Shown: positions 33,106 to 42,257 of the stretch, one piece after another | Layout: every line of letters begins with the position of its first letter | How positions within the stretch are numbered: the stretch's first letter is position 1 | Assembly (NCBI GenBank): GCA_963205185.1 | Contig: CAUJHZ010000076.1 | Span: forward strand, 81,157-145,156 | From: Planctomycetota bacterium | GTDB lineage: Bacteria > Planctomycetota > Phycisphaerae > Phycisphaerales > UBA5793 | Length of the DNA: 64,000 nucleotides | Reading direction: 5' to 3' | The notes under the pieces: model-generated | Databases searched by the model: none | What the model saw: the letters and a program-made list of their open reading frames with translations, nothing else | Told to the model about the DNA's origin: nothing | Translations under genes and position numbers: made by a program

Positions 33106-35186
33106 CACACGTAGGCCTTGCGGTTGTACACCACCCATTCGACGCACAGAAAACCGAGAGCCGCCAGCAGCGCCCACGGCCAGAGCGTGCGCTTGCGCAC
33201 GCCGGACTCGGCGTCAACCGTATCCACCGCATCGCGCCCGAAGCGCACGGATTCGGCCGCGGCGATGTCCCCCTCCGCCGGGTCGAAGAAGTTCACCGCG
33301 ACCGCGCGCGTCTGTTCGACAGAAGCATCGGGAATCTTGTACTTGATGACATACAAGCCGGCGAGATCGGAGGTGTAACTGGTCATCGTCGGATCGAGCG
33401 GGTCGATGGGCACCGACACGCCGTCGGGTTTGAGAATCGAGATTTCGGTGGCGGTCGACGGCAGGCGGGCCACGATCGCCTGGCCCGGACGCAGGGTCTC
33501 TTCGGTCAGCGCATCGCCGAGCCGGCCGAGGTAGTCCAGCGTGTTCTGCATGAACTTCACGAGATTGACGTCAAAGGGCCAGTTCGACGCGACCGGGCGG
33601 AATTGAACGACAATTGCCGACACGCCGCGCTGAAACGCCTCCACCACCATCGGCCCCTCTGAACCCTCCACGAGCACGCTCGCCTCGCGCGGCACTTCGA
33701 GCAGCCCCGTCGGCGATACGAACAGCGAGTGGTAGTTCATGTTCGCGTTGATCGGATGGTCTTCCTTCCACGACAGCGCGGTGTTATTCGACTTCTCTTC
33801 GCCCTTGGAAAAACCCGGCAGCGGCGGCGCGACGCCGAACGTCAGGTACCGGCCCGGGCCGAGCTGCTCCACCGCGACGCCGTCGATGATGATCAGGTCA
33901 TACTTCTCCGTATCGCCGCTTGCGGCCAGATTGGCGAAGTGCTCCGGCGAGAGACTCTCAATGCGCTGCAGGAACGGGATGCCCGACATGGCCGATTCGA
34001 TGATCCACCCGTCCGGCGGGGCGACCAGCGCGACGGTGAGCTGACGCGCCGGCGGAATGACCGTGTACGCGACGTTGTCGATCGCCAGCCCGTCGTCGGC
34101 GTGCAGCCGAATGCCGATCGTCAGGCCGCGCGGATCGGTGAGCGCAAACGTGACCGAGTTCGACCCCGGAAGAAGCTCGGGTCTCGCACCCTCTTCGGCA
34201 GTCGGCTCGCTCGCTCCCTCCACTGGCGGCGCTGCGGCCTCGCCTTCGGCCGGCTCGGCGGCGGCCTTCCGCGGGTCAGCCAGCGTCGCCGCTTCGATCG
34301 TCAGCGTCCTCGTGTTGACGAGCAGGTCCCCCACCGAGAGATCCACCTCCACCGTGCGCGGCTGGCGCGAGTAGTTGGCCACGCGCACGTAGATCTCAAG
34401 ATTCTCCGAGTCTTCGAGCGACCGCCTCGCCCCCAGGGCCGCAATGCCGACGTTCCAGATGCCCTCGGTCTTGCCGATGGGCCGATAGACGACGGGCTCG
34501 CGGGTCCGGGCCACCTGATCGTCGAGATCGGAAATGCGGCCGTCGGAAAAGAGCAGCAGCGTCGCGGGCGGACCGACGTCGCGACCCGGGGTTTCCGGAT
34601 CGGTGTTGATCGTGTAGGCGCGAGCGAGTTCGATCGCTTCGCCGATGGCGGTTCGCCCATGCGTGGGCGTGATGCTTTGCACCGCGGCGATGAGTTGAGC
34701 CTTGCTCGACGTAAACGTGCTGTAGACCTGGGCCTCGTCGCTGAAGCCGATGACCATGACCTGCTCAGTGTCAGCCGCGCTGCCGATGATGCCGCCGGAC
34801 TTCATGCCTTCGATGTATTCGATCGCCTGGCGCTTGGCTTCGTCGAGGCGGCTGGCCCCGCCGTCGATGTCGGTGGCGGTCATGCTGGCTGAGCGGTCGA
34901 TGAGGATGACCGTCCGCGAGCCGCGCGGGATGTCGCCGACGTATTCCGGCTGGGCGATGGCCAGCAGAATGAGCGCAAGCACGATAAGTTGCAGCAGCAG
35001 GAGCCAGCTCATGCGCAGGCGCTGGAAGAGCGCATTGGCCTGCAGGTCCTGCACCGACTGCTTCCAGAGGAGCGTGGAGGGAATGTAATGCTCGCGCCGG
35101 CGCAACTTGAGAAAGTAGAGCAGGATGAGCGGCGGAATGAGGCACGCCGCAACCACCGCCGCCAGCCATGGAGTCGCCCAGATCAT
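33105..35186 (-). CDS. BatA-like VWA-domain membrane protein
   Basis: 693 residues. The N-terminus has the BatA signature of two helices separated by LKLRRREHYIPSTLLWK. A VWA domain (about 90-235) has the MIDAS motif DRSASM, the THGRT loop and LFSDG. Next comes a Gly/Ala/Glu-rich linker, a beta domain, a GATase1-like or Rossmann segment (LIIIDGVAVEQL), and a final helix (LWPWALLAALGFLCVEWVVYN). Such proteins scaffold MoxR/VWA complexes at the membrane. It overlaps DUF58 upstream by 4 bp (ATGA) and the truncated exported gene downstream the same way. Confidence 0.88.
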   Translation of the reverse strand: MIWATPWLAAVVAACLIPPLILLYFLKLRRREHYIPSTLLWKQSVQDLQANALFQRLRMSWLLLLQLIVLALILLAIAQPEYVGDIPRGSRTVILIDRSASMTATDIDGGASRLDEAKRQAIEYIEGMKSGGIIGSAADTEQVMVIGFSDEAQVYSTFTSSKAQLIAAVQSITPTHGRTAIGEAIELARAYTINTDPETPGRDVGPPATLLLFSDGRISDLDDQVARTREPVVYRPIGKTEGIWNVGIAALGARRSLEDSENLEIYVRVANYSRQPRTVEVDLSVGDLLVNTRTLTIEAATLADPRKAAAEPAEGEAAAPPVEGASEPTAEEGARPELLPGSNSVTFALTDPRGLTIGIRLHADDGLAIDNVAYTVIPPARQLTVALVAPPDGWIIESAMSGIPFLQRIESLSPEHFANLAASGDTEKYDLIIIDGVAVEQLGPGRYLTFGVAPPLPGFSKGEEKSNNTALSWKEDHPINANMNYHSLFVSPTGLLEVPREASVLVEGSEGPMVVEAFQRGVSAIVVQFRPVASNWPFDVNLVKFMQNTLDYLGRLGDALTEETLRPGQAIVARLPSTATEISILKPDGVSVPIDPLDPTMTSYTSDLAGLYVIKYKIPDASVEQTRAVAVNFFDPAEGDIAAAESVRFGRDAVDTVDAESGVRKRTLWPWALLAALGFLCVEWVVYNRKAYV

Positions 35187-36127
35187 TTGAGCAGGCCCCT
35201 CTTGCGCAGGTAGTCGAGCACGAGGGTGTCCATGCTCATGTCGGTCCGCAGGACCATGTGCACCATCGAGCGGCGGATGCAGTGGTCGCGCAATTGGCCG
35301 CAGTAGGCGTTGAGATTCTCCTTGTACCGCTTGAGCAGCGCCGCCGAGACGGACACCTCGGCGGTGTTGCCGTCTTCCATGTCGCGCAGTTTGAGATCGC
35401 CGCTGAGCGCGTTGGTGGCGCCGGGGTCGATCTCCTGCGGGCTGAGCGTCTGCAGGATGAACGTGTCGAACCCGCCGCCGACGAGGTAGCGCAGGCCCTT
35501 TTCGTAGCCCGTCTTGTAGAGGAAGTCAGAGAGGATCACCATCACGCCGCGGCCCTGCCGGCTCAGCGCCACGGTCTTCATCGCGGCCTCGAAGTCGGTC
35601 GTGCCTTCCGGCTGCATCTCGAGAATCCACTGCCCCATCTGCTGGGTCTTGCGCCGGCCGCGCAGGTTGCTCAGCCGGCCGCGCACGCCCTCGCCAAAGG
35701 ACACGAGCGTGACGCGGTTGTAGTTCACCAGGCCGATGTAGCCCAGCGCCATGGCGAGCCGCTGGCAGAAGGTCAGTTTGTCCGGCTCGCCGTAGTCCAT
35801 CGACATGGATGAATCCATGACGATGAAGAACGACAGGTCCTCCTCTTCGAGAAACATCTTCAGGAAGAGCTGATCGAGGCGCGCGTAGACGTTCCAGTCG
35901 ATGTAGCGGAGGTCGTCGCCGGGCACATAATTGCGAAAGTCGGCGAATTCGACGCTCTGGCCGCGCTTCTTGCTCCGCCGCTCGCCCTGCAGTTTGCCCG
36001 CGAAGATCTTGCGCGACACGACGTCGAGTTGATCGAGGCGCGACATGAGGCGCGAGTCGATGAGGTCATCGATCTTCTGCGGCCGCTTGCGCCGGCTCTG
36101 GGGCATCGCGGTGGAGACCTGAGTCAT
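35183..36127 (-). CDS. DUF58 family protein
   Basis: 314 residues. The DUF58 core motif is clear: GERRSKKRGQSVEFADFRNYVPGDDLRYIDWNVYAR, followed by a VWA-like fold with MDSSMSMDYG and a later ILSDFL. Proteins of this family sit between MoxR ATPases and membrane VWA proteins and are thought to bind the MoxR substrate. It has no membrane helix. It is 50 bp downstream of the MoxR gene and overlaps the BatA-like gene by 4 bp. Confidence 0.92.
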   Translation of the reverse strand: MTQVSTAMPQSRRKRPQKIDDLIDSRLMSRLDQLDVVSRKIFAGKLQGERRSKKRGQSVEFADFRNYVPGDDLRYIDWNVYARLDQLFLKMFLEEEDLSFFIVMDSSMSMDYGEPDKLTFCQRLAMALGYIGLVNYNRVTLVSFGEGVRGRLSNLRGRRKTQQMGQWILEMQPEGTTDFEAAMKTVALSRQGRGVMVILSDFLYKTGYEKGLRYLVGGGFDTFILQTLSPQEIDPGATNALSGDLKLRDMEDGNTAEVSVSAALLKRYKENLNAYCGQLRDHCIRRSMVHMVLRTDMSMDTLVLDYLRKRGLLK

Positions 36128-36177
36128 CGCGTGAAGCGTCCCTTCTGCACATCATGCGGGAATCGGCCCCGCGCCTT

Positions 36178-37251
36178 TCACCGACCGTTAACCGTGACGG
36201 AGAGTTCCGACTCCTGCTCGCACGGCACGAGGCGAATCAGTTCGTTGATCACGTCATCGCTGCACACGTCTTCCGCTTCGGCTTCAAAGTTCACCATCAC
36301 CCGGTGCCGCAGCGCCGGCAGCGCCATCTGCTGGATGTCGCGGAAGGACACGGCGAAGCGCCCGTCGATCACGGCGCGCACCTTCGCGCCGAGGACCAGC
36401 GCCTGCGCTCCGCGCGGGCTCACGCCGACCCGCACGTACCGGTTCGTCACCGCGGGCGCGTCGGTTCCACGGGGGTGCGTCGCCAGCACGAGACGAATCG
36501 CATAATCCTGCACGTGTTCGGCCACCACGACGCCCCGCACCAGTTGCTGCGCCTGCAGAATGTGCTCGGCGTCGATCACCGGCTTCACTTCCGGCGCTCC
36601 TCCCGCGGTCGTCCGCTCGAGGATCTTGGTCATCTCGGCTCGCGTCGTGTACGGTACAACGAGTTTGAAGAGGAATCGATCGAGCTGCGCTTCAGGCAGG
36701 ACGTAGGTCCCCTCCTGCTCGATCGGGTTCTGAGTCGCCAGCACGATAAACGGCTCGTTGAGTTTGTAGGTGCGCCCGGCCACGGTCACGCGCCGCTCCT
36801 GCATCGCTTCGAGCAGCGCCGATTGCGTCTTGGGCGTGGCGCGATTCACTTCGTCGGCGAGCACGATCTGCGCAAAAATCGGCCCGGCGCGAAACTCCAG
36901 GCTGCGCCGGCCCGTCGTGCGGTTCTCCATCACCACGTTTGTGCCGACGATGTCGGCGGGCATGAGATCGGGCGTGAACTGAATGCGGCTGAAGGGCAGC
37001 AGCAGCGCCTGCGACAGCGTGCGCACCAGCAGCGTCTTACCCAGGCCGGGAACGCCTTCGAGCAGGATGTGGCCGTTGGCGAAGAGCCCGACCAGCGTGA
37101 GATCGACGATCTCATCCTGGCCGACGATGACGCGGGCGATCTCGCGCTTGAGATTGCCCAGCACGGTGCGCAGCGCTTCGCAGCGTTTGACGACCTCGGC
37201 GGCACTGTTCTGAAGGAGACGCAGTTCGGGCAGTTGCAGCGCTTCAGCCAT
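36178..37251 (-). CDS. MoxR-family AAA+ ATPase
   Basis: 357 residues from the ATG at 37251, with GGGAGG upstream and an 8-bp overlap with the preceding gene; longer in-frame extension lies inside that gene. Motifs: Walker A EGVPGLGKT, Walker B VLADEVNRA, sensor 1 ATQNPIEQEGTY, Arg finger/sensor 2 region PEAQLDRFLFK and SPRGAQAL. MoxR ATPases act as chaperones that activate or assemble VWA-domain and cofactor-binding proteins. The neighbours (DUF58 and two VWA proteins) form the usual set. Confidence 0.95.
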   Translation of the reverse strand: MAEALQLPELRLLQNSAAEVVKRCEALRTVLGNLKREIARVIVGQDEIVDLTLVGLFANGHILLEGVPGLGKTLLVRTLSQALLLPFSRIQFTPDLMPADIVGTNVVMENRTTGRRSLEFRAGPIFAQIVLADEVNRATPKTQSALLEAMQERRVTVAGRTYKLNEPFIVLATQNPIEQEGTYVLPEAQLDRFLFKLVVPYTTRAEMTKILERTTAGGAPEVKPVIDAEHILQAQQLVRGVVVAEHVQDYAIRLVLATHPRGTDAPAVTNRYVRVGVSPRGAQALVLGAKVRAVIDGRFAVSFRDIQQMALPALRHRVMVNFEAEAEDVCSDDVINELIRLVPCEQESELSVTVNGR

Positions 37252-40200
37252 CGCCGCCTCCCTGCGGTTTGTCCTTGCCCTGCTGCCGAGCCCTTCGCTT
37301 GGCCTCGAGCAGGCGGGAGGTGTACGAACCCTCGTCCGCATCGTCGGCGGCAGGCTCGGGCTTCGTGCGAGCCGGCGGCGCCTTCTTGAGCGATCCTTCA
37401 CCCTCGTCGGTCCCGACTTGATCGAGATCGATCGCGGCTCCCCCGGCTGCGTCGGCTTCGAAGCGCGCCTCGGCCGCCTCGCGCTCCTCGGCGATCTGCT
37501 GCGAACTCTTGCGCCGGCCGGTAACGCGATCCTGCACTTCGCTGCGCGTCTGCTTGAGGCGGTCGAGACTTTGACCGGCGGACGAGGAGCCGCCGTGCAT
37601 GAGGGCGTACATGCGCCGCCGCAACGCGATCGGATCAATCGCCAGCCGCCGCGCCGCCACGTCCATCAGGAACAGCGAGGCCGCGATGATCGCCATGAGC
37701 GGCCAGATGTCGGTGAGGCTCTTGGGCGTCTCGAGTCCCTCGCGGTTGAAGAGATCCGCCTGCGTCGGGTCGCTGGGCAGTTCCCGCCCCTGCGTGACGC
37801 GCGCCAGGTTGGTCATGAGCGGCGCGTTGTCGCGCAGGGCGCTGAATTCCGGGCTGTACGGCACCGACACGCCGGACTGAATCGAACTGCGCTCGCCCTC
37901 GGCGTTCTCGTAGATCATATTGGCGACCCACGAGCCTTCTTCATCGACGGTGTACTCGCCGCGCCACTTGCCCGGCGCAATCTGCTGCAGGTTGAAGATT
38001 TCTTCCTTCAGGCCCGGCGAGAGCACGAGGCCGCTGATCTTGCCGAAGTTGGCAAATTCATTGTCGCTGCCGAGCACGTTGATTTCGACGATCGCCTTGT
38101 TGCCTTCGATGCGGGTGGACTGCTGGATGTTGGTCGGCGCCGCCGGCCGCATGGACCAGCGCACGATCTGTTCCCAGAAGGCCTGGAAATCCGCCCAGTC
38201 AACCCACGCCTGGGCCCAGCGGCTGGTTGCGTCGGTCGTGAACGCCACGCTCTTGCCCAGGCCGTATTGCCACTGCGCCATGATCGGGTCGCGGTCGCCG
38301 AAGTTGCTGACGATCTCGGGGTCGTAGCCCGGACGCGGCGCCGTCAGGACATAGCCCTGCATGGTCGGCAGCGCGGGCCAGCGGCCGGCGAACGGCCCCG
38401 GCCGGCCGGTGGGCTGGTGGATCGCCTGGTAGGTCTCGCCCTCGACGATGAGCGAGCGGCGGACAATCATCGCCTCCTTGATGAAGATCTTGGGCATCTG
38501 GTTGGGCCGCGAGGGGTTGTAAGCCGTGCCGCCCGTCTGCCTGGCGATGTTGGCCATCTGCTGTACGTCCTGCGGGTTGCCGTGGCCACCCGCAATGACG
38601 GTGGAGATGGAGATCTTCGAGGCGATGAACTGGTTGATCATCGCCTGCCCCGGCGGGCCCGGGTCGCCGTCGGAGATGATGATGACGTGCTTCTGCCCGG
38701 CCGTGTTGTTCTGCAGCGCCGTGAGCGCCATCTGCATGGACGGCGCGAAGTCGGGCATGTCGCCCATCGTCATCTTCTTGATCGCGTTGATGGCGCCCGA
38801 CTTGTCGCCGGCGGGGCTGAGCTTGTAGACCCAGTTGCACCCGGCATTCGGCCCGCCGACGTTCCAGTCGAAGTCGATGATGCCGACGTCGTCGAGCCGG
38901 CTCAGCGCCTCGACGGCGGCGATGGCGCACTGCTGTCCCCAGTAGTTGCCTTGCGGGATTTCGCTGCTGTGCATGATGCACACGAGCGCGCCCTTGGGCA
39001 TCTGGCTCTTTTCCGGCGGGTCCAGCCGCAGGGGCAGGGCCTTGGAGACTTCGCTGTTGATCCACCCGCCGGCGCCGAAACTGTCCGGCCCGCCGAGCAT
39101 GATGAGCCCGCCGCCGATGTCGTGCACGTAGCGCCGCAGGGCGTCATCGACTCCGGCGCCGAACGCGTGAGCCGGCACGTTGGCCAGCACGATCGAGTCG
39201 TAGCCGGATAGAAACAGCAGATCGCTGGTGACCTCGCTGGGGAGAGCCGTGTCGACCTCAATGGCGGCGTCGCGCATCGCCGCGCGCAGCGACGCGGTCT
39301 CGTCCGTCGATTCGTGAATGACCAGCACGCGCCCCTCGCCGCCCACGACCACCACGGCGTCGGCGCGATTGTTCGTCGAGATCGGATCGTCCTGCGGGTT
39401 GTCCGGCTCGAACGCGGCGCGGAAGCGTTGCGGCCCCTTCTGCGAAAGCGTCAGGTTCACCGTGCGGACGTTGATGCCTTCTTCAAGTTGGACGGGCACG
39501 CTCATGCTCGCCGGATCGTCAGGATTGAGATCGATCAGCGTGTCGTTCTGGTACAGCGAGATGCGGCCGGTCGTGGCCTGCCGGCTGCGCAGCGCGAAGC
39601 GCAGCGAGATCGGCTGGCCCTCGCGCGCCATCGACGGCGCCATGATCCGCTCGAACTTCACTTCCTTCTCGTAGTCGTAGGTCAGTTTGAGCACGTCGAT
39701 GGGAATCTTGTTGGCCCGCGCGATGTCCGCGACGGTCATGACGTTTCCCGTCGTCTCGTTGCCATCGCTCACGAGTACGAACCGCACCGCCGAGTCGCGC
39801 GGCGCGATGGCCAGGCCGAGGCGGACCGCGTGCGCCAGGTTGGTCGCGTTGCGCTCTTCGATGGTCGTTCCGGGGTCGAGAATCGTCGTGCGGTCGACGA
39901 CCTGCACGACGCGCGCTTCGGCGCCGATGTTGATAACGCCCAGGCGGTCGAAAGGCTGCTTGCCCTTGGGATCATCGGTGGCTCGCCGCAGATACTCGAG
40001 CGCGTTCGCCTCGAGTTGGTGCGAGATCGAGTGGCTGCGGTCGATCATGAGGATGACCGTCATGCTCTCGCTGCGCTCGAGCCACTTGGGCTGGGCGACG
40101 GTGACGGCGATGAGCGCGATGACGAGCGAGCGCAGCGCGCAGATGATGCCGCGCCGCAACGGGGACATGCCCGTGAGGTGCCTCCAGCCGAACCACACGA

Positions 40201-40264
40201 CCGGCGGAATGAGCAGACAGAGCAGGAGAGCGCCGGGATTGTCGAACTGAATGGGCAAGTCCAT
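37244..40264 (-). CDS. large VWA/glutamine-amidotransferase-like membrane protein
   Basis: 1006 residues from the ATG at 40264, with GAGG 4 bp upstream; the ATG at 40273 is an alternative. Two N-terminal helices precede a first VWA domain (about 60-200) with MIDAS-like DRSHS and VSDGNE, a beta domain, and a GATase1-like segment (HDIGGGLIMLGGPDSFGAGGW). A second VWA follows (about 470-590) with ALVCIMHSSE, ISDGDPGPPGQ and IAGGHGN. Then come a beta region, a helix (WPLMAIIAASLFLMDVA) and a charged cytosolic tail of ~150 residues. It resembles planctomycete GATase/VWA proteins in MoxR loci. It is the first gene of the locus. Confidence 0.9.
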   Translation of the reverse strand: MDLPIQFDNPGALLLCLLIPPVVWFGWRHLTGMSPLRRGIICALRSLVIALIAVTVAQPKWLERSESMTVILMIDRSHSISHQLEANALEYLRRATDDPKGKQPFDRLGVINIGAEARVVQVVDRTTILDPGTTIEERNATNLAHAVRLGLAIAPRDSAVRFVLVSDGNETTGNVMTVADIARANKIPIDVLKLTYDYEKEVKFERIMAPSMAREGQPISLRFALRSRQATTGRISLYQNDTLIDLNPDDPASMSVPVQLEEGINVRTVNLTLSQKGPQRFRAAFEPDNPQDDPISTNNRADAVVVVGGEGRVLVIHESTDETASLRAAMRDAAIEVDTALPSEVTSDLLFLSGYDSIVLANVPAHAFGAGVDDALRRYVHDIGGGLIMLGGPDSFGAGGWINSEVSKALPLRLDPPEKSQMPKGALVCIMHSSEIPQGNYWGQQCAIAAVEALSRLDDVGIIDFDWNVGGPNAGCNWVYKLSPAGDKSGAINAIKKMTMGDMPDFAPSMQMALTALQNNTAGQKHVIIISDGDPGPPGQAMINQFIASKISISTVIAGGHGNPQDVQQMANIARQTGGTAYNPSRPNQMPKIFIKEAMIVRRSLIVEGETYQAIHQPTGRPGPFAGRWPALPTMQGYVLTAPRPGYDPEIVSNFGDRDPIMAQWQYGLGKSVAFTTDATSRWAQAWVDWADFQAFWEQIVRWSMRPAAPTNIQQSTRIEGNKAIVEINVLGSDNEFANFGKISGLVLSPGLKEEIFNLQQIAPGKWRGEYTVDEEGSWVANMIYENAEGERSSIQSGVSVPYSPEFSALRDNAPLMTNLARVTQGRELPSDPTQADLFNREGLETPKSLTDIWPLMAIIAASLFLMDVAARRLAIDPIALRRRMYALMHGGSSSAGQSLDRLKQTRSEVQDRVTGRRKSSQQIAEEREAAEARFEADAAGGAAIDLDQVGTDEGEGSLKKAPPARTKPEPAADDADEGSYTSRLLEAKRRARQQGKDKPQGGGDG

Positions 40265-40387
40265 CGGCCTCATGAACGGAATGTCCCGTCGTCGCGGCGC
40301 GACGGTCGGGGCATTATACCGAAGGCGATGGGGTAATTGACGCCGCCTGCCGCACAATTCCGGCAAGCGCTGAGCAATGGACGCAGG

Positions 40388-40936
40388 TCAGGTCGCCAGC
40401 GCCGGCGCGGGGATCGGCATGTCGTATTCGCGAGCGGCCTTCCGGGCCCCCTTGGGCAAGCCGATGGTCTGGGCGCTGATCTTGTCCTGCAGTCGCATGA
40501 GGCCCTCGATAAGTGCTTCGGGGCGCGGCGGGCAGCCCGGCACGTAGATGTCCACGGGCACGACAAGATCGACGCCCTTGACGACGTGATAGCCGTACTT
40601 GAAGTACGGCCCGCCGCCCACGGTGCACGCGCCCATGGCGATGACGTACTTGGGATCGGGCATCTGCTCGTAGAGCCGGCGCACGCGGGAGGCCATCTTG
40701 TACGTGACGGTGCCGGCGACGATCATCAGGTCCGACTGCCGGGGCGTGGCGCGAAACGCGCCGGCGCCGAATCGATCGACATCAAATCGCGAAGCGCCGA
40801 AGGCCATCATCTCGATCGCGCAGCACGCCAGGCCGAAGGTCATCGGCCAGATGCTCGACTTGCGGGCCCAGTTGAGCGCGAAATCGACGCCGGTGATGAT
40901 GAGATTGTCTTCGAAGCGGTTCTCGATCCAACTCAT
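40388..40936 (-). CDS. nuoB: NADH-quinone oxidoreductase subunit B
   Basis: 182 residues from the ATG at 40936. All four N2 cluster ligands are present: Cys38 and Cys39 in [10 protein letters not shown], Cys104 in [10 protein letters not shown] and Cys135 in [25 protein letters not shown] and GTVTYKMA are also typical. The subunit passes electrons from complex I's FeS chain to quinone. No other nuo gene is adjacent; nuoG is 14.5 kb away on the other strand. The rest of complex I must lie outside the window. Confidence 0.97.
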   Translation of the reverse strand: MSWIENRFEDNLIITGVDFALNWARKSSIWPMTFGLACCAIEMMAFGASRFDVDRFGAGAFRATPRQSDLMIVAGTVTYKMASRVRRLYEQMPDPKYVIAMGACTVGGGPYFKYGYHVVKGVDLVVPVDIYVPGCPPRPEALIEGLMRLQDKISAQTIGLPKGARKAAREYDMPIPAPALAT

Positions 40937-41114
40937 GATGGCTGCAGTTCCGTGTCGTGAAGAGGCCGCGCGGACCCGTTGAGGCGTGGAAGGGATTGTA
41001 GTGCAATCCCCTTCCGCGAGCCAGCGTCGAAGGTCGTGGATACACCGCAAATGCAAGCGGGCCGCCGGCTGACCGGCGACCCGCTGTTACGGACGTGATG
41101 TGATCGCAACAGGA

Positions 41115-42062
41115 TTACCGGCCCGGATCGCCCGAGTCGATGACGCGACCGCCGACGAGCACCGGGATGCTCGATTCTTCGATATCCACGATTTTGGCCA
41201 CGCCCCAGTCGCCGGTCAGCGTGACGTAGCGGGGCGAGGGGATGGCGTGGGCCAGGCCCATGGCGCGTCCGCCGGCGTTGGCCGAGGACCGCGCGCCATT
41301 GGTGCGGGCGGGAGCGAAGGGATATCCGCCGACCTGGCGGTGCAGGTAGTCGGACGCGTTGATGATGAGATTGCCGCGGAAGTAGCGGATGCTGCCGCCG
41401 TCGCCGCCGAGCGATTCCCACTGCGTGGGCTCGACGATCGAGGTGATGATGTCGATCAGTTCGTTGGCCTGATCCGTCTCATTGCCGCGCGCGACGCTGT
41501 TCTCATCGCCCTGGTCGTCGCGGAAGAACTGACCCGAAGAGCCGCCGCCGCCGCCCTGGCCGCTCTGCGAGCTGCTCCGCAGCACCTGGTTGAGGTCGAG
41601 TTGCGGCGCGTTATCGAAGCGAGGCGGCACGAAGAGCAGTTCGCGCACCGGGTAGATGCGGACGTACTTGTTCTTGTTGAGAATCGACTTGGTGCCGATC
41701 TCGACGTAGCCATCGCCGAGCACCCAGGTCGTCTCCTCGTCGGTCGCCTGCTTCATGACGAGTTCGAGAATGGTGAGCAGCGAAGTCGGGTTCTTGAGTT
41801 GAAGCGTGATCTTCGCGTTCGGGTCGAATCCCTCGCCGAAGCCCTCTTCATTCCACTTGGCGAGGATGTCAAGGTTCGCCAGTTCGGAAAGGAAGCCGAC
41901 GACGGTGCGGAATTCGTGGCCGCTGAAGTCCACGGTGGGCAGTTCGGTGTTGAGCAGCTTGCCCAGCGCTTCGGAACGTGCCTGCATATCCTGGGCCGAG
42001 GCCACAGCCGCCGCACCACCCAGTACAGCCGTCGCAGCGAGAGTCATGATAAATCGACGCAT
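41115..42062 (-). CDS. exported secretin-N-domain-like protein
   Basis: 315 residues from the ATG at 42062, with AAGGAG upstream. A signal peptide ends near ASAQ. Residues ~45-115 resemble an STN/secretin short domain (FRTVVGFLSELANLDILAKW, ITLQLKNPTSLLTILELVMKQ). A Gly/Ser-rich linker follows, then LIDIITSIVEPTQWESLGGDGGSIRYF and LIINASDYLHRQVGGYPFA. The same set of blocks recurs in planctomycete exported proteins. No beta-barrel secretin domain follows, so it cannot form a channel by itself. It may be an outer component of a pilus/secretion system or a FecR-like binding protein. Confidence 0.75.
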   Translation of the reverse strand: MRRFIMTLAATAVLGGAAAVASAQDMQARSEALGKLLNTELPTVDFSGHEFRTVVGFLSELANLDILAKWNEEGFGEGFDPNAKITLQLKNPTSLLTILELVMKQATDEETTWVLGDGYVEIGTKSILNKNKYVRIYPVRELLFVPPRFDNAPQLDLNQVLRSSSQSGQGGGGGSSGQFFRDDQGDENSVARGNETDQANELIDIITSIVEPTQWESLGGDGGSIRYFRGNLIINASDYLHRQVGGYPFAPARTNGARSSANAGGRAMGLAHAIPSPRYVTLTGDWGVAKIVDIEESSIPVLVGGRVIDSGDPGR

Positions 42063-42257
42063 TGGAGTCTCCTTGCCTTTGGAGGCCACGGGCGGTCGCT
42101 CGTGCCGCCTTCACTCTACTGGATGATAGCAGCCGGCCATGCTGGCACAATCTGCCCGAAACCGCTCCGATTGTTCCGCTGCCAGCCCCCGGAATCCACA
42201 TCGGCACAACCGGCTTGCGAATTCCCCATGCGACTCAATCCGCCTGCAGGGCGATTC

